From an uncultured Alphaproteobacteria bacterium (GTDB taxonomy: Bacteria; Pseudomonadota; Alphaproteobacteria; UBA7985), in assembly GCA_905479265.1 (NCBI GenBank), contig CAJQLX010000014.1, positions 123,727 to 187,726 on the forward strand: a stretch of 64,000 nt of DNA. The letters are read 5' to 3'. Every line of letters starts with the position of its first letter. The stretch's first letter is position 1. The position numbers and the translations under genes are program-made. Positions 47,345 to 59,798 of the stretch are shown piece after piece. The notes under the pieces are model-generated. The model ran no database searches, was not told the origin of the DNA, and was given only the letters and a program-made list of their open reading frames with translations.

Positions 47345-49279
47345 TTAGCCCTTGCCACGCCACGGAATCGTCCGGGCGATGATAAAGCGCATGATCAAGT
47401 CGAACATCAGACCCAGCAGACCCAGGATCAGAATTGTTACCCAGATGACCTCATAGTCCGACGTCTTCCGCGCAACGTTTTCGACAAAACCAATACCCGT
47501 GGTGCCCGCCAGCATTTCCGCGGCGACCAACGTGCCCCAACAGACACCAATGGCGATGCGAATACCGGTCAGAATCTCTGGCATGGCATTGGGCAGAATC
47601 ACGCGACGCATGATTTGCCCCGTTGTCGCGCCCAAGGAGTGTGATGCTCGGATCTTTGAAAGCTGCGTCCCCGTGGCTCCAGTTCGGGCCGAAATCACCA
47701 TGATGGCAAAAGCAACGATGAACAGCAGGAAGATTTTACCGTCATCCTGAATACCAAAGATGGTCAGGATCAGCGGCGCCCAAGCCAAAGGCGGTACCGG
47801 GCGATAAAGCTCGATCAAGGGGTCGAAGTAGTTCTTGAAGAACCGCGAAACCCCCATGCCGATGCCCAAAGGCACACCTAGGATGATCCCAAAGAACAGC
47901 CCCATCAGCACGCGGAAAATGGAATCCCACATATGACCGGTCAGCATCGGGATCGACGGCGAGCTGAAGTTGCCTTGCGCAATGTTCAGCATCAACATTT
48001 TGAAGTTCGGCTTCACCGATCCGTCGTTGCTGTGCTTGGGGTAAGAGCCGGGGAGCATGTCCGCGACAAAGTCGGGGATCAGGAAATCCACAATATCCGA
48101 CAATGGCACCCAGCGCGCCCAGATCAGTGGCACGTCTTTAAAGCCGATATTTGGGTTTGCTATCCGGCCAAAAGTCGCCAAAACGTCAGTCGGCTTTGGC
48201 AGCCAACGCCCTGAACCCTGCTCAGAGCACTGCGTCTTCGCCTTGACGATATAACCACCACCAAACATGGTCGCTCGAACCACGCGCAGTCCACCCTGTT
48301 GGGTTCGCTTTTGCTGGTTGATCGCGCCAACGGCCTGCTCAACTCCATCAAAGGCATCGGGCGGGAAGATCGTGCCGTCGTCAAAACGCTTATACAGCCG
48401 ATCGATGTTCTTGATGGTCTTCTTACGAGAATCCACCACATCTTCCGACAAGCCGGCAACGGCTTCTGAACGGGCTTTGAAATCGGCGAGTTGCGCCTTG
48501 ATCGCCAGTGTCTGGTTCTCAAGCGCCGGGCTCAGGTTGCGAATTTTGGAGAACTGCGACGCAACACCAGCAATCTCGTCCGCGATGAGCTTGAAACGAA
48601 CCCCTCTCGCCGTTTCTGGAGCAAGGGGAATTTCAACGTTTTCCAAACCCCATTTTGCTTGGCCAGCAGCCTCAGCCAGCGCCGCATCAATTTGCGCTTG
48701 AGACGGGAATGCTGGATCGCTCAGTTTATCAGCGAGATCGAACAAATCGCCTTCCACACGGGCAAAGGCCGCGATGCTCTCCGGCGACTGCAGCTCAGGC
48801 GACGCAGAGATCGTCATCAACACGCGAATGTCGTTGATGATGTCCCGCAGCTCCTGCTGCTCGGCGACGGAAAAGCCCTGCTCGCTCAGCGAGGCTTCGA
48901 AGCTATCCAACTGCGTCCCGTTGCGGTTGAGCAGCGTGGTTGATTTGTAGAACCGCGCGCCAGCGGGGAGCGACGCGTTGATGGGCGAAAGCGCTTCGTC
49001 GACGCGCGCGACCTGACAAATCTCATTGGCTGAATCGGGGAAGTAGGCACGGGCCGCGCCCCAGCTGAAATAATACCAAACCAACAAGAGCGACGACACA
49101 CCCGCCACAGCCCAGTACCAGCCGTTTGTCGTGCGCAGCGGATCGCCAAACACTTCATCACTGCGACGACGCGCAGAATCGCGCAGGCCAAACATGATGG
49201 AGCTGACAAAGGCAACCAACAGCACGATGATAACAACCGCAGAGATCGCCGCTCGATTTTCTGAAAGAAACTCAAACAT
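47345..49279 (-). CDS. Taurine-type ABC transporter permease with large N-terminal domain
   Basis: A 644-residue permease, about 2.4 times the usual TauC/SsuC size. Two membrane helices near the N-terminus (about residues 12-32 and 55-74) are followed by about 350 residues outside the membrane, largely helical and coiled-coil-like (FEASLSEQGFSVAEQQELRD and following). From about residue 440 there is a standard permease domain with the EAA loop SHSLGATTGQIMRRVILPNA. The substrate is inferred only from the family. It is the last gene of the operon after the binding protein and ATPase. Confidence 0.88.
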   Translation of the reverse strand: MFEFLSENRAAISAVVIIVLLVAFVSSIMFGLRDSARRRSDEVFGDPLRTTNGWYWAVAGVSSLLLVWYYFSWGAARAYFPDSANEICQVARVDEALSPINASLPAGARFYKSTTLLNRNGTQLDSFEASLSEQGFSVAEQQELRDIINDIRVLMTISASPELQSPESIAAFARVEGDLFDLADKLSDPAFPSQAQIDAALAEAAGQAKWGLENVEIPLAPETARGVRFKLIADEIAGVASQFSKIRNLSPALENQTLAIKAQLADFKARSEAVAGLSEDVVDSRKKTIKNIDRLYKRFDDGTIFPPDAFDGVEQAVGAINQQKRTQQGGLRVVRATMFGGGYIVKAKTQCSEQGSGRWLPKPTDVLATFGRIANPNIGFKDVPLIWARWVPLSDIVDFLIPDFVADMLPGSYPKHSNDGSVKPNFKMLMLNIAQGNFSSPSIPMLTGHMWDSIFRVLMGLFFGIILGVPLGIGMGVSRFFKNYFDPLIELYRPVPPLAWAPLILTIFGIQDDGKIFLLFIVAFAIMVISARTGATGTQLSKIRASHSLGATTGQIMRRVILPNAMPEILTGIRIAIGVCWGTLVAAEMLAGTTGIGFVENVARKTSDYEVIWVTILILGLLGLMFDLIMRFIIARTIPWRGKG

Positions 49280-49282
49280 GAC

Positions 49283-50080
49283 TTAAGCCCCCTTCCCCAT
49301 GATTTCCTCTTCCATGTTCCAGATCATGGTCAGGATTTCTTCGCGGACTTCACCGAACTCCGCCTTCTGCTTGATTTCACGCAGGTCGGCACCGATGCCC
49401 ATTTCTGCGAACGGCAAGTTATATTCTTTGAACAACCGTCCCGGGCGGGGCGCCATAACGAACAGACGTTCGCCCAGCAACAGCGCTTCTTCGACCGAGT
49501 GGGTAATGATCATGATGGTCTTGCCTGTCTCTTTCCAAATATCGAGAACCAGCGACTGCATCTTTTCCCGCGTCAACGCATCCAGTGCGCCCAGCGGTTC
49601 GTCCATCAGGATCAAATCGGGGTCATTGATCAAACAGCGGGCCAAAGCCACACGCTGCTGCATGCCCCCAGAAAGTTGATAAGTCGGCGTATCGCCAAAG
49701 CCTTGCAGACCAACGATTTCAAGCCAGCGCTCAACTTGCTCTGCGCGTTCCTTCTTGGGAACGTTTTTCATCCGCAGGCCAAAGTCCACGTTTTTGGCAA
49801 CCGTGAGCCACTCAAACAGTGCTCCCTGTTGGAACACCATACCGCGCTCTACGCCCGGGCCACGAATCTCTGATCCGTCAAGCGAAATGGATCCGCCGGT
49901 GGGGTTCAGGAAGCCCGCGATGATATTAAGCAGCGTCGTCTTTCCGCAGCCCGATGGGCCCAGAACGGACAACAGCTCACCCTGTTTCAGGGTAAAGCTC
50001 ACGTCTTTCAGCGCATGAACTTTCGTGCCGCTAGGGGTCTCAAAAGTCATGTTCAGCTGATCGGCGACAAGGTCACTCAT
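49283..50080 (-). CDS. ABC transporter ATP-binding protein, TauB/SsuB-like
   Basis: A 265-residue ATPase with Walker A GPSGCGKTT, Q-loop FQQGALFEWLTVAKNV, signature LSGGMQQRVALARCL and Walker B LILMDEPLGALD. The close match to nitrate/sulfonate/taurine transporters fits its partners. It lies 3 bp from the permease gene. A terminator separates it from the binding protein. Confidence 0.95.
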   Translation of the reverse strand: MSDLVADQLNMTFETPSGTKVHALKDVSFTLKQGELLSVLGPSGCGKTTLLNIIAGFLNPTGGSISLDGSEIRGPGVERGMVFQQGALFEWLTVAKNVDFGLRMKNVPKKERAEQVERWLEIVGLQGFGDTPTYQLSGGMQQRVALARCLINDPDLILMDEPLGALDALTREKMQSLVLDIWKETGKTIMIITHSVEEALLLGERLFVMAPRPGRLFKEYNLPFAEMGIGADLREIKQKAEFGEVREEILTMIWNMEEEIMGKGA

Positions 50081-50135
50081 AAGACACCGAAAATTATAGA
50101 TGTTGACGTTTGCGCGCCTTTTCCCGGCGCACGCG

Positions 50136-50169
50136 AAAAAAAAGGCGGGTCGGTTTGCGCCGACCCGCC
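50136..50169 (-). terminator. Intercistronic attenuator or terminator
   Basis: On the minus strand a 10-bp perfect stem (GGCGGGTCGG / CCGACCCGCC, 6-nt loop) is followed by eight T. It lies 27 nt after the binding-protein stop and before the ATPase gene, and should let only part of the transcription through. Confidence 0.88.
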
Positions 50170-50195
50170 CATCCGGGTGTTAACCCAAGACTGTC

Positions 50196-51152
50196 CTACT
50201 CGAGGAAGGAACCGTCGATGGTAGCAGCCAGCTTCGCAGCGTCGGACTCATCAGAGAATACGAGGCCGAGGGAAGCAGCAGCTTGTGTCGCGATGCCACC
50301 TTCGTTGAAGTACGTGCTCAGCTGTTCAGCAACGGTTGGGAATACGAAACCAGCCATCTGTGCGGTGGTGGTGTCGACGTCCATACCAGCGTCAGCAGCG
50401 ATGATGTCGATACCGGACATATCGGTTGCCCAAGCAGCGTTGGATTCTTCGGTCACTTCGAGGAAGGCCTTCAGCAGCTCTGGGTGCTCGGTTGCGAAAG
50501 ACTCAGTTACAGACACAACGTCAAAGGACGAAATGCCAGCGTCGAGCTTCTGCTGAGAGGACATCATTGGCGTACCAACTTCGCCAGCAGCCTTTGCAGA
50601 CGCGCCACCGAAGATACAAGCCATGGATACGGAACCATCAGCCAAGGAAACAGCACCATCAGCTGGCGCCTGGTCAACGATGGTCAGCGCATCAAGGTCA
50701 ACGCCGAGTGCAGCCATTTGCAGGCGGAAGGAGTAGTCAGCCATGGTGTTCAACGGAACAGCAACGGTGGTGCCTTCCAACTCAGACGCGTTGTCAGAGT
50801 TGATGCCCAGAGAGTCATTCACGAAACAATCGTTTGCTTCGTATGCAACCGCGATTGCAACCATCTTCAGCGGAGCGCCCTGCTGAACAGCGGTTACGAA
50901 CGGTGCAAGACCCTGTGAGTAAGAAATGTCGATGTCGCCAGCGAGCATTGCTTCGGACATGCCAACGCCTGTTGCGAAGTCCGTCCAGTTTACGTCCACG
51001 CCCATTGCGTCGTCGTAGGTCTTTTCAACCTTAGCGATCTGGTTTGGGGTTGCCCACTCAAGGAAGAAAGCAACGTTTACGTCTTCAGCCAAAGCAGCGT
51101 TTGCTGTCAGGGCAGCTGCGCCAGCGGCAGCGCAAAGGATAAGCTTGTTCAT
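50196..51152 (-). CDS. Taurine/sulfonate-type substrate-binding protein
   Basis: A 318-residue periplasmic protein with a signal peptide cut near ANAALAED. The fold is that of SsuA/TauA proteins (FFLEWATPNQIAKVE, FATGVGMSEAMLAGDIDISY, GTTVAVPLNTMADYSFRLQM). TauA-like binding proteins take up taurine or related compounds; the ligand here is not proven. AGGAG lies 9 nt before the ATG. Confidence 0.9.
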   Translation of the reverse strand: MNKLILCAAAGAAALTANAALAEDVNVAFFLEWATPNQIAKVEKTYDDAMGVDVNWTDFATGVGMSEAMLAGDIDISYSQGLAPFVTAVQQGAPLKMVAIAVAYEANDCFVNDSLGINSDNASELEGTTVAVPLNTMADYSFRLQMAALGVDLDALTIVDQAPADGAVSLADGSVSMACIFGGASAKAAGEVGTPMMSSQQKLDAGISSFDVVSVTESFATEHPELLKAFLEVTEESNAAWATDMSGIDIIAADAGMDVDTTTAQMAGFVFPTVAEQLSTYFNEGGIATQAAASLGLVFSDESDAAKLAATIDGSFLE

Positions 51153-53922
<2,770 letters not shown>

Positions 53923-53945
53923 AACCGCGCAATATGCTGCGGATC

Positions 53946-53984
53946 AAAAGGGGGCTGTCTTCAACCAAGACGGCCCCTTTTTTT
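53946..53984 (+). terminator. Intrinsic terminator after katG
   Basis: AAAAGGGGGCTGTCTT pairs with AAGACGGCCCCTTTT (about 15 bp with a G-U pair and one bulge), followed by a T-run. It begins 24 nt after the katG stop. Confidence 0.9.
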
Positions 53985-54079
53985 GCGCTGAATCCCCCGT
54001 CTATGGCGGTTTTTCGCCAGAAGCTGCGCGGGATCTGTATAAAACAGCAAAGGCATGAGTTTAGGTCAGGGAGCGCAAG

Positions 54080-55264
54080 GTGGCTGAGCACGGAACGATT
54101 ATCATTGGAGCGGGGCAAGCAGGCTACCAAACAGCCGCCCAACTGAGGGTCAAAGGCTACACAGCGCCCATCACGTTAATTGGTGACGAGGCTCATATCC
54201 CCTACCAACAACCGCCCCTGTCCAAAGCCTATCTCAAGGGTGAGTTGGATGGCGACCGCCTGCCGTTTCGGCCTGAGAATTTCTATGCGGACAAGAATAT
54301 CGACCTGCGCTTGAATGAGCGTGTCGAGGCGATTACCCCGTCGGAAAAGACCATCACGACCGCCAAAGGCACCCTTTCTTACGACTCACTGGTCATCGCA
54401 ACGGGCGGCACGCCGCGCCAGATCCCCGTTCCAGAACCGCTGGCCGGAAAGACCTACATCCTGAAAACCCGCGACGATGCCGACGCCTTGGGGCAAGCGC
54501 TGTCCAGCGCGCAACGCGTTGCCATTGTGGGCGCTGGCTTCATTGGGTTGGAAGTTGCCGCAACCGCCGCGCAGGCGGGCAAGGATGTTACGGTTTACGA
54601 AATGCAAGACCGCATCCTCGCCCGTGTTGCTTCCCCCGCCGTTTCTGCGGCTTTGGAGGCGCGGCACGCGGCGGCTGGGGTTGATCTGCGGTTGAACGAA
54701 GGCGTGGATTTCGCGAACCTTGAAGCCGACGTCGTGCTGTTGGGGATTGGCGGTATGCCGGTACAGGAATTGGCGGAAAGCGCTGGCTTGACGTGCGACG
54801 GCGGCATCGTTGTGGACGGCCATATGCGCACATCCGACCCCGCCATTTACGCCGCTGGCGATTGCGCCAAGAGCCCTACTCCCTTCTGGTCTGACCCCAT
54901 CCGTTTGGAAAGCGTGCAAAACGCCATCGATCAAGCCAACTTAATCGCCGACCAACTCGCCACAACGAACGACGCTCCGGCTTATCATGCTGTCCCGTGG
55001 TTTTGGTCGGATCAATACGAGGTGAAGTACCAACTCGCAGGATTGATCCCCCCGAGCACGTCACGCGTTCAGGCGGGTGAAGGGACGGATGGCTTGGCCA
55101 TTTACCACTTCAAGGACGATACGCTTGTCGCTTGCGAAACCTTGGGCAACGGAGCGGAGCACATGTCGGCCCGTCGCCTGCTTGAGCATGGCAATGCTGC
55201 CGTTTCTCCGGCAGATATTGCTGAGCATGGTTCGCTGAAAGCCGTCTTTAAAGCGCGCCGCTGA
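54080..55264 (+). CDS. FAD-dependent ferredoxin reductase
   Basis: A 394-residue flavoprotein of the rhodocoxin/putidaredoxin reductase type. The FAD site is IIIGAGQAGYQTAAQLR, the NADH site AIVGAGFIGLEVAATAAQAG, with IYAAGDCAKSPTPFW near the C-terminus and the C-terminal reductase domain ending KAVFKARR. It should pass electrons from NAD(P)H to a ferredoxin for a P450 or dioxygenase; no such partner is adjacent. The start is a GTG with AGGGAG at 7 nt. Confidence 0.92.
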   Translation: MAEHGTIIIGAGQAGYQTAAQLRVKGYTAPITLIGDEAHIPYQQPPLSKAYLKGELDGDRLPFRPENFYADKNIDLRLNERVEAITPSEKTITTAKGTLSYDSLVIATGGTPRQIPVPEPLAGKTYILKTRDDADALGQALSSAQRVAIVGAGFIGLEVAATAAQAGKDVTVYEMQDRILARVASPAVSAALEARHAAAGVDLRLNEGVDFANLEADVVLLGIGGMPVQELAESAGLTCDGGIVVDGHMRTSDPAIYAAGDCAKSPTPFWSDPIRLESVQNAIDQANLIADQLATTNDAPAYHAVPWFWSDQYEVKYQLAGLIPPSTSRVQAGEGTDGLAIYHFKDDTLVACETLGNGAEHMSARRLLEHGNAAVSPADIAEHGSLKAVFKARR

Positions 55265-55391
55265 TCGCCGCCAAACCTGCTGGGTTCATCTTCGAAAAGA
55301 ACATGCGGATTCTGGTGCCGAATTGCGCTTTAATAGCGTATCGTCCTGAAGGTCATATCACAGGGCACGACACGACACGGAACCGCTGCCC

Positions 55392-56399
55392 ATGACCAAC
55401 ATGTTCACCCGCTTTTTCAACCGATCGGAAAGCAAGCCGAAAACCATCCGCGTTTTGGTTGTCGAAGGTGGGGGCGTGCGTGGGATTGTCACCGGACAGA
55501 TTCTGGGACGGTTGGAAGCGGCACTGGGCGGGCGACTGCGCGATCATTTTGACTTGATGGCCGGAACGTCGTCGGGTGGAATATCCGTATTGGCGCTGGC
55601 GACCGACAGCCTGACGGACGCCTATGAGCTTTCCACCATTTTCAACGTCCGATCCAAGGACGTATTCCGGCGCGCACCCAACCCAGTCCGCCTGCCGCCC
55701 TTGATCAGTGGGCCGCGCTATTTGGCGGCTGGTTTTCTGGAAGTGGCACGGGATATTTTGGGTGACGGCTGGCTGAGCGACTGTCAGATCCCGACGCTGG
55801 TGACCAGTTACCTGATCGAAGAAGGCCGACTGAAGCTGTTTGGGTCGATCAATGAAGACTTCGACGACGACTACCGTCTCACCGACGTTGCGCGAGCGAC
55901 CACAGCCGCGCCTGCATTCTTCCCCCCTGCCAACATTGTCTCGCGGGAGGGTAAGAGCCTTTGGGGGATCGATGGTGGCGTTTATGCCAATTCGCCGGTT
56001 CTGCAAGCCATTACAGAAGCGCGCCGACGCTTTGGTCGGGAGTGCCTGATTGAACTCGTCAGCGTTGGCCCCGGCGATGCGCCGCTGACCGTCAAACCCG
56101 GCCCCGCGCAGCAGTGGGGCGGTATTTCATGGCTCAAGCCTGCCTTTGACATTCACGTCTTAGCACTGTCAGAGCAAACCCACGATTTCGTTCGGGATCA
56201 GATGCCGACCGTCCATTTACACCGGCTTGAAGTGGATTGGGACACCTTGCCCAAAGCACAGAAGCCAACAGCAGGTCTTGACGACCACCGCCCCCGCAAT
56301 CTCGCCCGATTGCATGAAGGGTCGTTGCGATGGCTGGACAACAATGACGCAAAAATCAAAGCCGTTCGGAACGCCTTGCTGCAAGCTGCGCTGACCTAA
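55392..56399 (+). CDS. Patatin-like phospholipase
   Basis: A 335-residue Ser/Asp hydrolase. It has the oxyanion loop VVEGGGVRGIVTG, the nucleophile elbow MAGTSSGGISVLAL and the catalytic Asp in WGIDGGVYANSPVLQA. Catalytic residues are all intact. No signal peptide is seen, so it is probably cytosolic or exported by another route. It ends 17 nt before the next gene, probably co-transcribed. Confidence 0.92.
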   Translation: MTNMFTRFFNRSESKPKTIRVLVVEGGGVRGIVTGQILGRLEAALGGRLRDHFDLMAGTSSGGISVLALATDSLTDAYELSTIFNVRSKDVFRRAPNPVRLPPLISGPRYLAAGFLEVARDILGDGWLSDCQIPTLVTSYLIEEGRLKLFGSINEDFDDDYRLTDVARATTAAPAFFPPANIVSREGKSLWGIDGGVYANSPVLQAITEARRRFGRECLIELVSVGPGDAPLTVKPGPAQQWGGISWLKPAFDIHVLALSEQTHDFVRDQMPTVHLHRLEVDWDTLPKAQKPTAGLDDHRPRNLARLHEGSLRWLDNNDAKIKAVRNALLQAALT

Positions 56400-56416
56400 G
56401 CTGAGGAGTGCTTCCC

Positions 56417-57154
56417 ATGATGACGGATCGTGACATTCAAGCGGCGCGAGAAGACCTGGCCGCTGCCTTTCGATGGTCGGCTCGGTTGAATATGCATGAA
56501 GCTGTGTCCAACCATTTCAGCTTTGCAATCAACGACGCTGGCACCAAGTTTCTAGTGAACCCAGCCGGCATCCACTTCTCTCGCGTCAAAGCCTCGGATC
56601 TGGTCATTGTCGATTTGGATGAACCCCTGCCGACCCCCGAAGCCGGCGGACCGGACCCCACCGCTGCGGCCATTCACGGCGCGATGCACCGGAACAACCC
56701 GCAAGCCCGTTGCGTCATCCACCTGCACCCCAAGTACGTGACCGCGCTGTCCACGCTCGACGACCCCACGATCCGGCCGATCGACCAGAACACCGCGCGT
56801 TTCTACAACCGCGTTTCCTACGATCTGGGCTTCGGCGGCATGGGTCTGGGGGATGAAGCCGAGCGGTTGAGCAGCACTTTGGGCAACCGTTCCGTGGTCC
56901 TGATGGGCGCGCACGGTGCCATGACTGTCGGCACGCGCGTTTGCGATGCGTTTGACGACTTTTACTACTTGGAGCGCGCTGCCGAAACGTTAATGACCGC
57001 CTATGCATCCGGCCAAAAACTGCGGGAACTCGACCATGACGTCGCTGAAACAACGGCGGTGCAGTGGGAGAATTACAGCTTTGATCTCCGCAACGCGCAC
57101 TTGGAGCAGATCAAAGCCATCCTCGACGACGAGGAACCCGCGTTTCGCGATTAA
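56417..57154 (+). CDS. Class II aldolase/adducin family protein
   Basis: A 245-residue protein of the fuculose-phosphate aldolase/adducin superfamily. The zinc-site His residues are visible in HEAVSNHFSF and VIHLHPKYVTAL, and a late His in LMGAHGAMTVG. The aldol substrate cannot be named. AGGAG lies 8 nt before the ATG at 56417. Confidence 0.9.
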   Translation: MMTDRDIQAAREDLAAAFRWSARLNMHEAVSNHFSFAINDAGTKFLVNPAGIHFSRVKASDLVIVDLDEPLPTPEAGGPDPTAAAIHGAMHRNNPQARCVIHLHPKYVTALSTLDDPTIRPIDQNTARFYNRVSYDLGFGGMGLGDEAERLSSTLGNRSVVLMGAHGAMTVGTRVCDAFDDFYYLERAAETLMTAYASGQKLRELDHDVAETTAVQWENYSFDLRNAHLEQIKAILDDEEPAFRD

Positions 57155-57163
57155 GCGGTTTTA

Positions 57164-58039
57164 TTAGGGCTTCCAGCGTTCCTGCAGCCAGAACCAGTCA
57201 TCGGGATGGCCCCGAACCCAGTCTTCCAACCGCCCATGGAACGCCCGCATGATCGACCGTCCGCGCGCGCGCCAGTCGTCTTCGTCTTGTGACTTGAAGG
57301 GCAGGTTTTCCAAAATCGCTTCATAGCGCGAGCGACCGCTGCGCCGGCAGATCAGGGTCGATACGCGGGCGTCCGTTAGGTGTTGGAACAGGCCGGGCGA
57401 TAGCGTGGTCAAGGCTGGCTGGCCGAACAAGTCCAGCATCTCCCCGTGGGCCCATCGCTGATCAACAAAAACAGCCAATAAGCCCCCTGCCTTCAGGTGC
57501 TTGAGCGCGCGCCGCACCAAAGAGGAGTCTTCGATCGACACCATCTCAATCCCCGCAGCCTTGCGGCTTTCCTGCAAATTGGCTTCGATCATCGGGTTTT
57601 TCAGCGGGCGGTAAACCCCCATGACGGGCCGTCCCAACTGGGGGACAATCTGGATCGCCATTTCCCAAGCGCCCAAATGCCCCATCAAGAGCAATTGGCC
57701 CCGCGGGTCGTCTCGGGACAGTGTCAACTCTGGCTCGAAGCGGTAGGTCACGTGCGTTGCGCGCTGGCGCTGGAGCGCCTGTGTTTTAATGGATTCAGCA
57801 ACACTCCGGCCAAGATTGCGCCATGTCGCGGCGCGGCGATCACGGCGCCAGAATTCATCTCGGAACGGAAAAGCGATCTTAAGCGTCCGGTCCATACGCG
57901 CCGTGGACCGGACCGAAAACGGACCCAGCGCACCAAACACGCTCGCCATCAGGATCCGAGCAAGGGACAACGGCAGCGCCATCACCACCCCCGCAAAACA
58001 CCGATAGAGCACCCAAACCAGTACTTGGCCCCATCTCAT
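57164..58039 (-). CDS. Lipid A/Kdo acyltransferase, LpxL/HtrB type
   Basis: A 291-residue acyltransferase for lipid A secondary acyl chains. An N-terminal membrane helix (VLYRCFAGVVMALPLSLARI) precedes the HX4E active site in MGHLGAWEMAIQIV, with YRPLKNPMIEANLQESRKAA and VFVDQRWAHGEMLDLFGQPA as typical substrate blocks. The ATG at 58039 follows the kinase stop by 10 bp; a longer start would overlap that gene. The chain and acyl type are not known. Confidence 0.88.
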   Translation of the reverse strand: MRWGQVLVWVLYRCFAGVVMALPLSLARILMASVFGALGPFSVRSTARMDRTLKIAFPFRDEFWRRDRRAATWRNLGRSVAESIKTQALQRQRATHVTYRFEPELTLSRDDPRGQLLLMGHLGAWEMAIQIVPQLGRPVMGVYRPLKNPMIEANLQESRKAAGIEMVSIEDSSLVRRALKHLKAGGLLAVFVDQRWAHGEMLDLFGQPALTTLSPGLFQHLTDARVSTLICRRSGRSRYEAILENLPFKSQDEDDWRARGRSIMRAFHGRLEDWVRGHPDDWFWLQERWKP

Positions 58040-58049
58040 CTCGCTTCTT

Positions 58050-59018
58050 CTAACCCCCTCGGATCGCCAAAACCTGTTCACGGGTCGGCGGATTACAGCC
58101 CTTGTGCGCGACATTCAAGCCAGCGACGGTCGCAGCAAACCCGCCGACATCGGTCAGGGCCGCTGCATCCATTTCAGCCAAGGCACCCCGCGTAAGCAGC
58201 CCTTGCTCCCGCAGGCGTGCCAGTGTTCCCGCCATAAAGGAATCACCCGCCCCCACCGTGTCACCAAACTGCTCAGGCGTGAAGACTGGAACGTCTGCCG
58301 TGGCCGCGCCAGACCAAAGCCGCGCCCCTTCCCCGCCGCGCGTGACAATGAACAGCGGCAAGTCAAAGCGCGCCTTGATGCTTTCTGCTGAGGCTGTCCA
58401 AGACTGACCGGGATAGAGGATTTCGAGGTCTTCATCGGAGATCTTTAAGATCGATGTCTGCGCGAACAGCGCCTCCATCCACGTGCGATAGTCATTCATG
58501 TCCGTGATGAAAGACGGTCGGACATTGGGATCCAGCGAGATCAGAACATCCCGCGCAACCAGCTTTTCCACCACCTCAGCCCAAATCTTGGCATCAACCT
58601 TAACCGCCGTCGCCAGACTGCCGAGGTGAAAAACGCGGCAGTTGTCGGGAACAAAGGCGACCAGCTGATCAGCGGTCATTTGATCCACACGGTCAGCTGT
58701 GCCTTCGCGGTAGAATTGGTACGCTGGCTGGCCATCGTCGGTGAAGCTCACCACGGCCATTGATGTCGGTGCAGCAATGGCGTCGCTGATCAAGTCACGG
58801 GTTCCGTCGGCCTTGAGCGTATCCAGCAGCAGCGCCCCGAGGGTGTCACGACTGAAGGGGCACAAGAACCCGACATCTTCACTCAGCCGGCCCATGGCGC
58901 GCGCAATGTTAAACGGCCCGCCACCGGGAAAGGCTTCATACACCGGATAGCCGGTTTCTGTTTTCAAGGCAGGCTGTTGGATGAAGTCGATGAGCGACTC
59001 CCCGGCAATCGTAAACAT
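58050..59018 (-). CDS. PfkB-family sugar kinase (fructokinase-like)
   Basis: A 322-residue kinase with FTIAGESLIDFI, the N-terminal FPGGGPFNIARAMGRL and the C-terminal signature GDTVGAGDSFMAGTLA carrying the catalytic Asp. Closest in appearance to fructokinases; the sugar is not shown by sequence. It follows nadK on the same strand. Confidence 0.9.
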   Translation of the reverse strand: MFTIAGESLIDFIQQPALKTETGYPVYEAFPGGGPFNIARAMGRLSEDVGFLCPFSRDTLGALLLDTLKADGTRDLISDAIAAPTSMAVVSFTDDGQPAYQFYREGTADRVDQMTADQLVAFVPDNCRVFHLGSLATAVKVDAKIWAEVVEKLVARDVLISLDPNVRPSFITDMNDYRTWMEALFAQTSILKISDEDLEILYPGQSWTASAESIKARFDLPLFIVTRGGEGARLWSGAATADVPVFTPEQFGDTVGAGDSFMAGTLARLREQGLLTRGALAEMDAAALTDVGGFAATVAGLNVAHKGCNPPTREQVLAIRGG

Positions 59019-59027
59019 AGGTTTCTC

Positions 59028-59798
59028 TTAAGCTAAGAATTGTTCGCGGATGATCCGCTCGTCCAAGTGCTGGCCTTCGTCGAACAGCAGCGTAACCCCA
59101 TGCCCTTTGTCCGTCGTCACCTGCACCCATGCAATATCGCGGAATTCGGTGCTGTCAGCTGTTGCGGAGACCGGGCGGCGGTCGGGGGATTGCACCTCCA
59201 TCCGCACCACCGTTTCATCTTGCAACAGCGCACCACGCCAGCGGCGCGGACGAAAGGCAGAAATCGGCGTCAGCGCGAGCAGGCGGGACCGAAGCGGGAT
59301 GATTGGGCCATGCGCGGACAGGTTATAGGCGGTACTGCCGGCCGGCGTGCTGACCAGAACCCCGTCACAAACCAGCTCTGGCAAGCGTTCAATCCCGTCG
59401 ATCATGATTTTGATCTTCGCCGCTTGCCGGGTTTGGCGCAGCAAGGAAACCTCGTTAAAGGCTTGCGCCCGAAACGGCTGTCCTGCCACGTCCTTGCCAA
59501 TCATATTGATCGGCCAGACCTTGACCTTGCGCGCCGCATCCAAGCGTTCCAGCAGGTTATCCGGGTCAAAATTGTTCATCAGAAAACCAACGGTTCCCCG
59601 ATTCATGCCATACACCGGCGCCGTCTGCCCGTGCTGGCGCAGGACATCCAGCATATGCCCATCACCACCGAGCGCCACGATCACATCGGCCTCACGCGGA
59701 TTGACGTAAGGGTAGATGGAACGCAACTGCTCAAGCGATTCTTGGGCTGCTGGTGCATTAGAAGCCGTAAATGCGATTTTCGGCGATGACTCAATCAT
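59028..59798 (-). CDS. nadK: NAD kinase
   Basis: A 256-residue enzyme making NADP from NAD. It has the GGDG motif in VIVALGGDGHMLDVL, GMNRGTVGFLMNNF, DGVLVSTPAGSTAYNLSAHG. Start at the ATG at 59798; 30 further codons upstream are not conserved. It precedes the sugar kinase and LpxL-type gene, a possible operon. Confidence 0.95.
   Translation of the reverse strand: MIESSPKIAFTASNAPAAQESLEQLRSIYPYVNPREADVIVALGGDGHMLDVLRQHGQTAPVYGMNRGTVGFLMNNFDPDNLLERLDAARKVKVWPINMIGKDVAGQPFRAQAFNEVSLLRQTRQAAKIKIMIDGIERLPELVCDGVLVSTPAGSTAYNLSAHGPIIPLRSRLLALTPISAFRPRRWRGALLQDETVVRMEVQSPDRRPVSATADSTEFRDIAWVQVTTDKGHGVTLLFDEGQHLDERIIREQFLA

Noticed and set aside
45857..47345. Integrated island at tRNA-Met with a duplicated tRNA end
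   Set aside because: No second copy of the tRNA 3' segment and no integrase were found within the window.
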